A stretch of DNA of 64,000 bases from Frigoribacterium sp. Leaf186. GTDB lineage: Bacteria; Actinomycetota; Actinomycetes; Actinomycetales; Microbacteriaceae. Position numbers and translations under genes: made by a program. Location of the stretch: assembly GCF_001423905.1 (NCBI RefSeq), contig NZ_LMPQ01000006.1, forward strand, positions 66,358-130,357, written 5' to 3'. Every line of letters begins with the position of its first letter. The first letter of the stretch is position 1. This document shows, in pieces, positions 25,412 through 34,829 of this stretch. Under the pieces are notes generated by a model that ran no database searches, was not told the origin of the DNA, and was given only the letters and a program-made list of their open reading frames with translations.

Positions 25412-27069
25412 GGGTCACCGACACCAGCGACCTGTGGTGGAAGACCGCCGTCTTCTACAACCTCGACGTCGAGACGTACCTCGACTGGAACGACGACGGC
25501 GTGGGCGACCTCGAGGGGCTCGCACACCGTCTCGACCACCTCGCCGAGCTCGGCGTGACGTGCCTGTGGCTGGCGCCGTTCTACCCGTCGCCGCAGCAGG
25601 ACAACGGCTACGACATCTCGGACTACTACGGCGTCGACCCGCGCTACGGGCACCTCGGCGACTTCGTCGAGGTGGTCCGCACCGCGAAGGACCGCGGCAT
25701 GCGGGTGATCGTCGACCTCGTCGTGAACCACACGAGCGACCAGCACCCGTGGTTCCAGGCCGCGCGGCGCGACCCGGAGAGCCGGTTCCGCGAGTACTAC
25801 CAGTGGCGCGACGACGTGCCCGACGACCAGCCCGAGAACATGTTTCCCGACGTCGAGGACGGCGTCTGGTCGTTCGACGAGACCGCCGGCCAGTACTACC
25901 GGCACTCGTTCTACTCGCACCAGCCCGACCTGGCGACCCACCGGCAGGCGGTGCGCGACGAGATCGCGAAGGTCATCGGCTTCTGGCTGCAGCTCGGCAT
26001 CGACGGGTTCCGCGTCGACGCCGTGCCGCACCTGATCGACACCGAGGACGGTGCCGAGCACGAGTTCCTGCGGGCCCTGCGCGGGTACGTCTCGCGACGC
26101 AGCGGCAGCGGCATGATGCTCGGCGAGGTCAACCTGCCCTACGACGAGATGGTCGCGTTCTTCGGGGAGGACGACGGCGACGAGCTGACCATGCAGTTCG
26201 ACTTCGTGGCCAACCAGGCGCTCTACCTCTCGCTCGCCCGGCAGGACGCCGCGCCGCTGGCGGCCGCGCTCGCCGACCGGCCGGCCCTGGCGCGAAGCAA
26301 CCAGTGGGGCAACTTCGTCCGCAACCACGACGAGCTGACCCTCGACCAGCTGAGCGAGTCCGAGCGCGACGAGGTCTTCGAGGCGTTCGCCCCGCTCGAG
26401 TCGCAGCGCATCCACGGCCGGGGCATCGTGCGTCGCCTGCCGCCGATGCTCGACGGCGACCCGCGGCGGGTCCGCATGGTCTACAGCCTGATGTTCTCGA
26501 CGCCGGGAGCGCCCGTGCTGTTCTACGGCGAAGAGATCGGCATGGGCGAGAACCCCGAGGTCTCGGGCCGCGGCGCCGTCCGCACGCCCATGCAGTGGAC
26601 CGACGAGCCCGGCGGTGGCTTCTCGCGCGCCGACGCCGACGACCTGGTCGCCCCGGTCGCGGCCGAGGGCTGGGCGCCCGAGCACGTCAACGTCTCGCGG
26701 CAGCGCCACGAGCCCGACTCGATGCTGCGCTTCGTGCAGAACCTGATCCGGCACTACCGCGCCTCGCCCGAGATCGGCTGGGGCGACCTCACCGTGCTGG
26801 ACTCCGGTCACGGTTGCGTGCTGGCCCACGCCGTCCACGGCAGCACGGGCACGCTCGTCGCGCTGCACAACTTCGCACCCGACGGCCGCTCGGTCGACCT
26901 CGACCTGGGAGCACTCGACCTCGACGGCTCGGCGAGGGTCGTCGACCTGCTCGCCGACCTGGCGACACCCGAAGAGCTGGCCGCCGACGGTCACCTGCGC
27001 GTCGAGCTCGAGGGCTACGGGTTCCGCTGGCTGCGCGTGCTGCGGCCGGGCGAGAAGCGGCTCGTCTAG
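25408..27069 (+). CDS. GH13 alpha-glucosidase / trehalose synthase-like enzyme
   Basis: This 553-residue glycoside hydrolase of family 13 is closest in layout to trehalose synthases and maltose-active enzymes (WWKTAVFYNLDVETYLDWN, DGVGDL). The catalytic residues are the nucleophile D204 (GIDGFRVDAV), acid/base E240 (MLGEVNLP) and the transition-state Asp in VRNHDEL (D308). A C-terminal beta domain ends the protein. Typical TreS converts maltose to trehalose by intramolecular transfer; simple alpha-glucosidase activity is also possible. ATG 25408 has no Shine-Dalgarno but overlaps the leader ORF stop. It is convergent with an APC permease across a hairpin. A GH65 phosphorylase 8 kb away may use the same sugar pool. 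Confidence 0.85.
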   Translation: MRVTDTSDLWWKTAVFYNLDVETYLDWNDDGVGDLEGLAHRLDHLAELGVTCLWLAPFYPSPQQDNGYDISDYYGVDPRYGHLGDFVEVVRTAKDRGMRVIVDLVVNHTSDQHPWFQAARRDPESRFREYYQWRDDVPDDQPENMFPDVEDGVWSFDETAGQYYRHSFYSHQPDLATHRQAVRDEIAKVIGFWLQLGIDGFRVDAVPHLIDTEDGAEHEFLRALRGYVSRRSGSGMMLGEVNLPYDEMVAFFGEDDGDELTMQFDFVANQALYLSLARQDAAPLAAALADRPALARSNQWGNFVRNHDELTLDQLSESERDEVFEAFAPLESQRIHGRGIVRRLPPMLDGDPRRVRMVYSLMFSTPGAPVLFYGEEIGMGENPEVSGRGAVRTPMQWTDEPGGGFSRADADDLVAPVAAEGWAPEHVNVSRQRHEPDSMLRFVQNLIRHYRASPEIGWGDLTVLDSGHGCVLAHAVHGSTGTLVALHNFAPDGRSVDLDLGALDLDGSARVVDLLADLATPEELAADGHLRVELEGYGFRWLRVLRPGEKRLV

Positions 27070-27112
27070 CGGCCCGACCCGACGACCCAGGACGCGACGA
27101 CCCGACGACCCG

Positions 27113-27154
27113 AGGAGGCGCGGTGCCGGTGACGAGACCGGCGCCGCGCCTCCT
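27113..27154. terminator. bidirectional terminator built from an inverted pair of the dispersed element
   Basis: AGGAGGCGCGGTGCCGGT (27113-27130) pairs with ACCGGCGCCGCGCCTCCT (27137-27154), with one mismatch and a 6-nt loop. It sits between the convergent GH13 and APC genes. Confidence 0.65.
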
Positions 27155-27185
27155 GTGTGCCTGACCCGCGCCTCCTGCGGTCTCG

Positions 27186-28622
27186 CTACGCGCCGGGGTC
27201 GACGCGCTCGGCGTCGGCGATCGCGTCGCTCGGCACGGGCTTGCCCCGGCGCGACACGAAGGTCACGAGCCAGAGCAGCACGCCGATCGCGAGCAGCCCG
27301 CCGGCGATCGTGTACTGCTCGGCGCCGCGACCGGACGACACCGGCAGCACGAGCCACAGGCAGGCCACCACGCCGATGATCGGCAGCACCGTGCCCGCCC
27401 GGAAGTGCCGGTGCGTCACGGTGTCGCGGCGCAGCACGAGCACGACGACGTTGACCAACGTGAAGACCGACAACAGCAGCAGCGACGTCGTGCCGCCGAG
27501 CACCGCGACGATCGGCGATTCGGGCGAGAGCGAGACGTAGCCGATCAGCAGCAGGCTGAGCGCCGTGGTGAAGACGATCGAGGCCCACGGCGTCTGGCGC
27601 TTCGGGTGCACCCGGCCGAGGAAGCCCGGCAGCACGCCCTGCTTGCTCATGCCGTAGAGCAGGCGGCTGGCCATCATCATGTTGATGAGGGCGCTGTTGG
27701 CTACGGCGAACATCGAGATGAACGGCAGCAGCTGACCGATCGGGAAGTCCGGGGCCGCCGTGTTCACGACGGTCACCAGTGGCGTCTCGTTGTCGGCCAG
27801 CTCGCCGATCGGCACGATGGCGACGGCGCAGATCGACACGAGCACGTAGATCACGGCGGTGATGCCGAGCCCGGTCAGCATGACCTTGGGGAAGATCCGG
27901 CTCGGGTCCTTCGTCTCTTCGGCCATGTTGACCGAGTCCTCGAAGCCCACCATCGCGAAGAACGCGAGCGACGTCGCCGTGCTCACGCTCAACAGCAGCG
28001 ACTTGTCGCCGGGCGTCTCGAACAGCACCACCTGACCCCAGTCGGCGTTGCCGCCCGCGATGAACCAGAAGCCGATCAAAATCACCATGACGAGACCCGA
28101 CAACTCGATCAGCGTCAGCACGACGTTCGCCTTGACGCTCTCGCTCACGCCTCGGAAGTTCACGGCCATCACCAGCAGCATGAACGCCATCGCGATCAGC
28201 ATCACGGCCGAGTTCGACAGCTCGACCCCGATGCCGGCCGCCAGGTTCGCCGCGAACGCCCGCGACGCCGTCGACGCGCTCGTGATGCCCGAGCACATCA
28301 CGACGAAGCAGACGATGAACGTCACGAAGTGGATGCCGAACGCCTTGTGCACGTACAGGGCCGCACCCGCGGTCTGCGGGTACTTCGTCACGAGCTCGAG
28401 GTACGAGAAGGCCGTCACGAGGGCCACGGCGAACGCGATCAAGAAGGGCAGCCACGCCGCGCCGCCGACCTCGGCCGCGACCTGGCCGGTCAGAGCGTAG
28501 ACGCCCGTGCCGAGGATGTCCCCGACGATGAACAGCAGCAGCAGCTTCGGCCCGATCGCCCTCTTCAGCTCGGTCGGACTCTCGCCCGTGTCGGTCGTGG
28601 GCTGCTGGTTCGTCGTCGACAT
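27186..28622 (-). CDS. APC-family amino acid permease
   Basis: This 478-residue membrane transporter of the amino acid-polyamine-organocation superfamily has about twelve transmembrane helices. Motifs near the start of the membrane part (GDILGTGVYALTGQVAAEVG) and in helix 6 (FFAMVGFEDSVNMAEE) are typical of amino acid permeases. The cargo cannot be read. The ATG at 28622 is preceded by GGAGG with a 6-nt gap, which decides the start over upstream in-frame Met codons. It stands alone, divergent from a molybdenum enzyme. Confidence 0.88.
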   Translation of the reverse strand: MSTTNQQPTTDTGESPTELKRAIGPKLLLLFIVGDILGTGVYALTGQVAAEVGGAAWLPFLIAFAVALVTAFSYLELVTKYPQTAGAALYVHKAFGIHFVTFIVCFVVMCSGITSASTASRAFAANLAAGIGVELSNSAVMLIAMAFMLLVMAVNFRGVSESVKANVVLTLIELSGLVMVILIGFWFIAGGNADWGQVVLFETPGDKSLLLSVSTATSLAFFAMVGFEDSVNMAEETKDPSRIFPKVMLTGLGITAVIYVLVSICAVAIVPIGELADNETPLVTVVNTAAPDFPIGQLLPFISMFAVANSALINMMMASRLLYGMSKQGVLPGFLGRVHPKRQTPWASIVFTTALSLLLIGYVSLSPESPIVAVLGGTTSLLLLSVFTLVNVVVLVLRRDTVTHRHFRAGTVLPIIGVVACLWLVLPVSSGRGAEQYTIAGGLLAIGVLLWLVTFVSRRGKPVPSDAIADAERVDPGA

Positions 28623-28777
28623 GCTGACCTCCGGGGCGCATCGGTGTGTCTCGGGCGTTCCGGTCATCCTGCTCCCGTCGCGGCCGGGGCGGAAGAGCCG
28701 GGAGCACATCGTCACGGCCCGGAAACACCGGCGCCGGCCCGGCCCGAGGACGCAGGCGGTTCACGAACACCGCGACG

Positions 28778-28783
28778 TACCCT
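28778..28783 (+). promoter_or_regulatory. -10 box, probably leaderless
   Basis: TACCCT followed by GGGCCC and the ATG at 28790. Confidence 0.5.
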
Positions 28784-28789
28784 GGGCCC

Positions 28790-30445
28790 ATGTCGGTCCG
28801 CCTGTCCCCACCCCCGTCGTCGACGCCCGGCCCCGCCCCGACGCCCGGTGCCACCGACCCGATGACCCCACGGGCCGCCGGCCTCTGGGCCGCCCTCGTC
28901 GGCATCGTCTCGATGGCCGCGTTCCTCGCCGCCGCCGAGGTCGTCGCCCTGGCCACCGGCCCGACCGGCAGCCCGCTCTTCGCCGTCGGCTCGGCCGTCA
29001 TCGACCTCGCCCCCGCCGGGGTGAAAGACACCATGGTGTCGCTGTTCGGCACCGGCGACAAGGTCGCACTCTTCGTGCTGATGGGCGTGCTGCTCGTCGT
29101 CATCACCGGCGCGGCCGGCTACGGCGAGTACCGCCGCCAGCCGATCGGCAAGGTCGCCTTCGTGGCGGGCGGGGCGCTCGCCGTGGTGGCGGTCCTGACC
29201 CGCGCGGACGCCGGCCAGGTGGACGCCATCCCGAGCCTCGTCGGCACCTTCGCGGCCGTCGTGCTGGTCGACAAGCTGGCCTCGCGCCTCCGTCGGTGGG
29301 TCGGCTCGACCTCGCCGGGCTGGGCCGAGCAGACGCAGCCCGTGCCTCCGTTGCGCGGGGCCGGCCTCGAGCGCCGGTCGTTCCTGACCTACACGGCGGT
29401 CGCCGGCGTCGCCGCGGTCGTCGTGGGCACGGGGGCCCGGGTCGTCAACGCGGGCCGAGCGAATGCGGCGGCGCTGCGGCGTGCCCTGACGTTGCCGAGC
29501 GCGAGCGTGACCGAGGCCGCGGTACCGGCCGGCGCCTCCCTCGACGTCGAGGGCATCACCCCGTACGTGACGCCCAACGCCGACTTCTACCGCATCGACA
29601 CCGCGTTGCAGGTGCCGTCGATCGACCCGGCCGACTGGAGCCTGCGCATCCACGGCCTGGTCGACCGCGAGGTCACGATCTCGTTCGACGAGCTGCTCGC
29701 GCTGCCGCTCGAGGAGCACATGGCGACCCTCAGCTGCGTCTCGAACGACGTCGGCGGCGACCTCATCGGCAACGCGCTGTGGCTCGGGTACCCGATCCGG
29801 TCGCTGCTCGAACGCGCGGGGCCGAACGGCGGCGCCGACATGGTGCTCTCGCGCAGCATCGACGGCTTCTCGGCGGGGACGCCCCTCGACGTGCTGCAGG
29901 ACGACGAAACCGACGCCCTGCTCGCCGTCGGCATGAACGGGCAGCCGTTGCCGATCGAGCACGGGTTCCCGGTGCGGATGGTCGTGCCGGGCCTGTTCGG
30001 CTACGTCTCGGCGACGAAGTGGGTCGTCGAGATGGAGGTCACGCGCTTCGCCGACGCCCAGGGGTACTGGACGCCCCGCGGCTGGGACGCCCTCGGGCCC
30101 GTCAAGCTCGAGTCGCGCATCGACGTGCCCCGCGACGGTGGCTCGGTCGACGCGGCGACGGTCTCGATCGCCGGCGTGGCCTGGCAGCCGCACACCGGGG
30201 TCGAGGCGGTGCAGGTGCGCATCGACGGCGGGTCCTGGCTCGACGCGACGCTCGCCGACTCGGTCTCGGCCGACACCTGGCGCCAGTGGGTCTACCGGTG
30301 GGACGCCGCGGCGGCCGGGTCGGGGTCGCACACGATCGACGTCCGGGCCCGGGGCGCCGACGGCACCTGGCAGGCCGAGGAGTACGTCCAGCCGGCACCG
30401 AACGGAGCCGAGGGCTGGCACCGGGTGACGGTCGACGTCGCCTGA
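28790..30445 (+). CDS. membrane-anchored molybdopterin oxidoreductase (sulfite oxidase fold)
   Basis: This 551-residue protein joins a membrane part to a sulfite-oxidase-type catalytic part. Four hydrophobic segments (about 30-55, 62-75, 92-110 and 122-160) are followed by an arginine pair in LERRSFLT (193-200) and another hydrophobic stretch (201-214). The Oxidored_molyb domain comes next, with the presumed molybdenum-ligand cysteine C316 in ATLSCVSNDVGG and a C-terminal Mo-co dimerisation domain (VSIAGVAWQPHTGVEAVQVR). The catalytic domain should face outward. The twin Arg placed internally resembles a Tat motif. Sulfite or methionine-sulfoxide chemistry is possible; substrate unknown. Confidence 0.87.
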   Translation: MSVRLSPPPSSTPGPAPTPGATDPMTPRAAGLWAALVGIVSMAAFLAAAEVVALATGPTGSPLFAVGSAVIDLAPAGVKDTMVSLFGTGDKVALFVLMGVLLVVITGAAGYGEYRRQPIGKVAFVAGGALAVVAVLTRADAGQVDAIPSLVGTFAAVVLVDKLASRLRRWVGSTSPGWAEQTQPVPPLRGAGLERRSFLTYTAVAGVAAVVVGTGARVVNAGRANAAALRRALTLPSASVTEAAVPAGASLDVEGITPYVTPNADFYRIDTALQVPSIDPADWSLRIHGLVDREVTISFDELLALPLEEHMATLSCVSNDVGGDLIGNALWLGYPIRSLLERAGPNGGADMVLSRSIDGFSAGTPLDVLQDDETDALLAVGMNGQPLPIEHGFPVRMVVPGLFGYVSATKWVVEMEVTRFADAQGYWTPRGWDALGPVKLESRIDVPRDGGSVDAATVSIAGVAWQPHTGVEAVQVRIDGGSWLDATLADSVSADTWRQWVYRWDAAAAGSGSHTIDVRARGADGTWQAEEYVQPAPNGAEGWHRVTVDVA

Positions 30446-30598
30446 CCCGTCCCCGGCGCCGCTCGGCGACGCCGCCGCGACGCCGTGAGGCCGTGACGCT
30501 GTGAGGACGTCAGGAGGCGCGGGTGCCAGGGTGGGAGGGCGCGGCCCGTCCGCCGCGCGGCCCGCCCCCGGGGCCGCCGCCCGATCGAAGGAACCCCC

Positions 30599-30898
30599 AT
30601 GCCCACCACCGTCCACCTCGAACTGCACGTCGACCCCGCCCGCCTCGACCTCGCCCACGAGATCGCCCGCGAGACGCTCGTCGCCACGCGCGCCTGGCCC
30701 GGCTGCGAGGGGCTCGAAGTGCTGATCGACGACGCCGACCCGTCGGTCATGATCGTCGTCGAGAGCTGGGCCACCTCGGCCGACCACGACGCCTACGTGG
30801 CGTGGCGCGCGACGCCCGAGGGAGCCAACCGCCTGCCCGAGGTGCTCGTCGCCCCGCCCACCACCCGGTCGTTCGCCGAGACGGTGCCGCTGGGCTGA
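30599..30898 (+). CDS. antibiotic biosynthesis monooxygenase (ABM) family protein
   Basis: This 99-residue small protein has the ABM/ferredoxin-like fold: an initial strand (TVHLELHVDPARL), a helix, the GCEGLEVLIDDADP hairpin, VESWATSADHDAYVAWRATPEG and a closing strand. Members are cofactor-free quinone monooxygenases, haem-degrading enzymes or of unknown function. The ATG at 30599 has AAGGA 6-7 nt upstream. The 153 bp before it hold a GC-rich repeat-like stretch and a copy of the dispersed element (30512); the stop is followed by a (CTGGCG)n stretch. Confidence 0.75.
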   Translation: MPTTVHLELHVDPARLDLAHEIARETLVATRAWPGCEGLEVLIDDADPSVMIVVESWATSADHDAYVAWRATPEGANRLPEVLVAPPTTRSFAETVPLG

Positions 30899-30964
30899 AG
30901 GCTTGGGCCGCTGGCGCTGGCGCTGGCGCCGGCGCCGGCCGGCCCGGACCGACCCGCCCCGCCG

Positions 30965-33900
30965 TCAGGCGTCGAGCAGGCCGCGGATGTCGTCGGCCGT
31001 GAGCGCCGCGCTGAACACGGCGTCGTCGTCCATCACGGCGTCGAACAGCTGGGACTTCTGCGCCTGCAGGGCGAGCACCTTCTCTTCGATGGTGTCGTTG
31101 GCGATCATCCGGTAGACCATGACGTTGTCGGTCTGGCCGATGCGGTGCGTGCGGTCGACGGCCTGCGCCTCGGTCGCGGGATTCCACCACGGGTCGAGGA
31201 TGAACACGTAGTCCGCCTCGGTGAGGTTGAGCCCGAAGCCGCCCGCCTTCAGGCTGATCAAGAACGCCGGGGCGTCACCCGTCTTGAAGCGGTCGATCAC
31301 CTCGCCGCGCCTCCGGGTCGAGCCGTCGAGGTACTCGTAGGCGACGCCGCGTCGTTCGAGCCGGGCGGCCACCTTGTGCAAGAACGTCGTGAACTGGCTG
31401 AAGATCAGGGCGCGGTGCCCCTCGGCGACCACGTCGTCGAGTTCGTCGAGCAGCTGGTCGAGCTTGGCCGACGGGATGTCGGCGTAGGCCTCGTCGACGA
31501 GCGAGGCGTCGAGCGAGAGCAGCCGCAGCAGGGTCAACGACCGGAACACGATGAAGCGGTTGCGGTCGAGGTCGTCCATGAGGCCGAGCAGCTTCTGCCG
31601 CTCGCGCTGGAGGAAGGCGTCGTAGAGGTCACGGTGCGCGGGGTCGAGGTCGACGCGGAGGACCTGCTCTTGCTTGGCGGGCAGGTCGGACGCGACCTGC
31701 TCTTTCGTCCGCCGCATCATCAGCGGTCGGATGCGGCGGCGCAGCCGCTGCAGCAGCTCGGGCGCCTCGCCCGTGGCGATCGGCTTGACGTAGTCGTCGG
31801 CGAAGCGGACGCTGCTGCCGAGCAGGCCGGGTGCCACCACGTGCAGCAACGACCACAGGTCGGTGAGGCTGTTCTCCAGCGGCGTGCCCGTGATCGCGAG
31901 CTTGAACGGCACGTCGAGGTCGACCGCACAGCGGTGCGCCTGCGAGGAGCGGTTCTTGACGAACTGGGCCTCGTCGAGGATCAGCCCGGCCCAGCCCTCG
32001 GCCTGGTAGGCCGCGAAGTCGAGGCGGAACAGCGCGTACGACGTGACGACCACGTCGGCGCCCTTGGCCAGGTCGTGCACCGAGCCGCGCCCGCCCTTCG
32101 CCTGGGTGGCGGTGACCGCGCGGACGGTCAGGCCCGGGGTGAACCGGGCGGCCTCGGCCACCCAGTTCGACACGACCGACGTGGGGGCGACGACCAGGAA
32201 GGGCGCAGGCGTGGTGCCTTCGCCCGCGGGGACGGGTGACGCGGCGGGGACGGGCGACGCGGCGGGGGCCGGCGACCCGCCTTGGGCCGGTGAGGCCGCC
32301 GCCTCGCCTCGTGCCCGCTCGGCCTCGCGGACGTGTGCGACGAGCGCCAGGGTCTGCAGGGTCTTGCCGAGTCCCATGTCGTCGGCGAGGACGCCGCCGA
32401 GCCCGTGCTCGTGCAGGAAGGCCAGCCAGGCGAACCCTTCGTGCTGGTACGGACGCAGGGTCGCGTCCACCGAGGCTGGCACCGGCACGGCCGTCGCGGC
32501 GTCGAGACCGCCGGACTCGGCGAGGGCCAGCAGCCCGCCGACGGCCCGCTGCCACTCGGCGGCCGGGATCGTCTCGTCGGCGAGGTCGTCGAGCTCGGAC
32601 CAGAGACTCGCCTGGTAGCGGTTGATGCGCGGGGCGACCTGCCACTCGTCGAGGGCCGAGGCCTCGTCGATCAGCCGCTTCAGCTCGTCGAAGGCCGGGT
32701 GGTCGAGCGAGAGGTACGAGTGGTCGACCAGCAGCAACTTCTTGCGACCCTTGGCGAGGGCGGTGATGAGCGGCGTGAAGGGGACCGTCCGGCCCTCGAC
32801 CGTCACCATCACGCCGAGGTCGAACCAGTCGCGCTTGTCGGTCGGCATCGTGGTGATCGTCAGTCGGGGCGTGTCGGTCAGCTCGCGGTAGTCCGGGCGC
32901 GTGCCGACGAGGTCGACCCGCAGGTCGGGTCGCGCCTCGAGGGCGGGCAGCGTGCCGGTGGCGAACTCGGCCGCGGTCACGCCCGTCAGCACCTGGTCGC
33001 GGGGGACGACGTCGAGCTCGCCCAGGTCGGGCACGGGGGAGTGGACGGTCAGCGGCCGCAGTCCGCCGTCGATCGTCCACCCCCAGGCGAGGCGGATCGT
33101 CTGGGCCTTGTCGAACCCGACGGTCAGCGTTAGCATCGGCGGCACGATCGTCGGGAACTCGACCGAGGCGTCCGAGCTGACGACGTCGACGTTCCGTCGC
33201 AGGGTCGGGTAGTAGTCGCGCAAGAACTCGGCCGAGTCGCCGGCTGGCACGACCACCTCGGGGGTGATGGTCAGCAGGCGTCGCTGTTCGTCGTCGAGCG
33301 GGGACGCGGTCGGTGCGAGGGTGAAGGTCAGCACGGGTTCGTGCGCGACGCACCAGACGCCGTGGTCGGCGATCACCCCGGTCGACTCGGCACGACGGGC
33401 CACGCCGTCGACGGTGACACCGGCGGTCAGCAGCATCGACCCGTCGTCGCCCCGCACGGCGTCGACCGTGACGCGGGCCTCGTCACCGACCACGACGTCG
33501 GTCGACCGCTTGCCCGTCACGAGCGAGACGCCGAGCCGCTCGGCCTCGGCGAGCAGGGGCCAGAGCAGCGGGCTCGCGAAGTCGTCGACGAACAGCCAGT
33601 CGGCGTCGCCGGGCGTGTAGGTCGAGACGGCCGAGCGGTGCAGCGCCGCGAACTGGCCGAACCAGGCGTGCTGTTCGGGCTCGATGGCGAGCCGGTTGAG
33701 CTGGTAGGGCAGCGACGACCACGTCAGGTTGCCTCGCACCCAGTTGCCCGTGCCGCTGAGGGTCACGGGTCGCACGCCGAGTCGCTGGACGGTCGGGCCG
33801 CCCTGACGGCGTGCCGAGGGGGCGACCGCCCGCCCCCGGGTCGAGTGCGCCCGGTCGCGGAGCTCGAACAGCAACCCCATGCGCGTCGTCCGAGCCGAGG

Positions 33901-34462
33901 AGGCGCGGGTGGGCCGCCCGACCGCCCCCACCGTCGACCGCCAGTCGCCCGTACCCGTGCCGGGCCGTGCGGCGCCCAGCGCGGTCACGCCCCCGGTCGT
34001 GAGGTCGTCGGCGCTGGGCGACGGTGCGCTGCGGTCGGCCACGGCGCGGGAGTTGCTCTGCAGCAGGGTCGCCGCGACGTGCTTGCAGTCGCTGCCGATC
34101 GGACAGCTGCACCGACTTCGGACCGGACGGCTGTACTCGCCCCGGGTCGCCCGCAGGTCGACGACGACCTGGTAGGGAGTCGTCTCGGCGCCGCGGACGG
34201 TGCCTTCGAGTCGCTCGTCGGCCGGGTGCCACGTGGTCTCGAGCACGGCGCCGTCGCGGACGTACTCTTTGGCCCGGTTGAACGCCCGGGGACCCACGAG
34301 CCGGATGACGTCGACGGCGTCGACGAGCGGCACGGTCGTCGAGTGGACGGGCCCGTCGGCGTCGTCGGGGTCACCGCCCGAGGCGTCGCGAGCGGCACCG
34401 GAGCCGGCGGCCGGGAAGCTACCGTGCACGTCGAACTCGTCGCCCAGGTCCATGTCGCCCAT
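30965..34462 (-). CDS. SNF2-family helicase with N-terminal SWIM zinc finger
   Basis: This protein of about 1165 residues is an SF2/SNF2 DNA translocase. The N-terminal region has a SWIM zinc finger (CSCPIGSDCKH, C-x-C-xn-C-x-H), followed by a long bacterial SNF2-associated region. The motor has motif I DDMGLGKTLQTL, DEAQ (ILDEAQFVKN), motif III ITGTPLENS, motif IV-V FSQFTTFLHK and the end motif THRIGQTDNVMVYR. Such proteins remodel or strip DNA-bound proteins, often in repair. The start is uncertain; I took the ATG at 34462, with ATG 34453 three codons further as the alternative and no strong ribosome-binding site for either. A Pro/Ala repeat (GGSPAPAASPVPAASPVP) interrupts the motor after motif I. 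Confidence 0.87.
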   Translation of the reverse strand: MGDMDLGDEFDVHGSFPAAGSGAARDASGGDPDDADGPVHSTTVPLVDAVDVIRLVGPRAFNRAKEYVRDGAVLETTWHPADERLEGTVRGAETTPYQVVVDLRATRGEYSRPVRSRCSCPIGSDCKHVAATLLQSNSRAVADRSAPSPSADDLTTGGVTALGAARPGTGTGDWRSTVGAVGRPTRASSARTTRMGLLFELRDRAHSTRGRAVAPSARRQGGPTVQRLGVRPVTLSGTGNWVRGNLTWSSLPYQLNRLAIEPEQHAWFGQFAALHRSAVSTYTPGDADWLFVDDFASPLLWPLLAEAERLGVSLVTGKRSTDVVVGDEARVTVDAVRGDDGSMLLTAGVTVDGVARRAESTGVIADHGVWCVAHEPVLTFTLAPTASPLDDEQRRLLTITPEVVVPAGDSAEFLRDYYPTLRRNVDVVSSDASVEFPTIVPPMLTLTVGFDKAQTIRLAWGWTIDGGLRPLTVHSPVPDLGELDVVPRDQVLTGVTAAEFATGTLPALEARPDLRVDLVGTRPDYRELTDTPRLTITTMPTDKRDWFDLGVMVTVEGRTVPFTPLITALAKGRKKLLLVDHSYLSLDHPAFDELKRLIDEASALDEWQVAPRINRYQASLWSELDDLADETIPAAEWQRAVGGLLALAESGGLDAATAVPVPASVDATLRPYQHEGFAWLAFLHEHGLGGVLADDMGLGKTLQTLALVAHVREAERARGEAAASPAQGGSPAPAASPVPAASPVPAGEGTTPAPFLVVAPTSVVSNWVAEAARFTPGLTVRAVTATQAKGGRGSVHDLAKGADVVVTSYALFRLDFAAYQAEGWAGLILDEAQFVKNRSSQAHRCAVDLDVPFKLAITGTPLENSLTDLWSLLHVVAPGLLGSSVRFADDYVKPIATGEAPELLQRLRRRIRPLMMRRTKEQVASDLPAKQEQVLRVDLDPAHRDLYDAFLQRERQKLLGLMDDLDRNRFIVFRSLTLLRLLSLDASLVDEAYADIPSAKLDQLLDELDDVVAEGHRALIFSQFTTFLHKVAARLERRGVAYEYLDGSTRRRGEVIDRFKTGDAPAFLISLKAGGFGLNLTEADYVFILDPWWNPATEAQAVDRTHRIGQTDNVMVYRMIANDTIEEKVLALQAQKSQLFDAVMDDDAVFSAALTADDIRGLLDA

Positions 34463-34829
34463 GATGTCAGCCGCCACCGACAGCTCGACCGCCCTCCACA
34501 GCCCGGAGAGCCGCCCCCAGGCAGGCCGGAGGCGACGCGACGTCCTGTCCCCAGGGAGGCCGTCGTCCACACCCCGGACGAGTGGCTAGGTGTCCGGCCG
34601 GAGCGGTGCCACACTTGACCCGTGCGGTTCACCCCGCACCACCCTCGTCGGCGCAGCAGCTGGCTCGCATCACCCCCGCTCGTCCCGTTGCCCCGCCTCA
34701 GTCCCGCCCCGCCTCAGTCCCGCCCCGCCACAGTCCTGCCCCCGCATCGCTCCCGCCTCACCGGCACCGGGCCGTCGTCGCCCCGGTGCCGATCATCCTG
34801 CCCCCACGCTCGAAGGGACCGGCACCCCC
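34463..34829. other. divergent intergenic region with a 16-bp tandem repeat
   Basis: I see no gene in these 367 bp between the SNF2 helicase and the beta-phosphoglucomutase. A 16-bp unit (CCCCGCCTCAGTCCCG) is repeated three times at 34691-34738. A TTGACC at 34615-34620 could be a -35 element, but no convincing -10 follows at the right distance. Confidence 0.5.
34691..34738. repeat. 16-bp tandem repeat, three copies
   Basis: CCCCGCCTCAGTCCCG occurs twice exactly, then once with two changes, about 90 bp upstream of the phosphoglucomutase start. Confidence 0.8.

Noticed and set aside
25015-29106. A 1363-codon minus-strand open frame
   Set aside because: It runs antisense through the GH13 gene and out of frame through the APC gene, both of which have clear family motifs.
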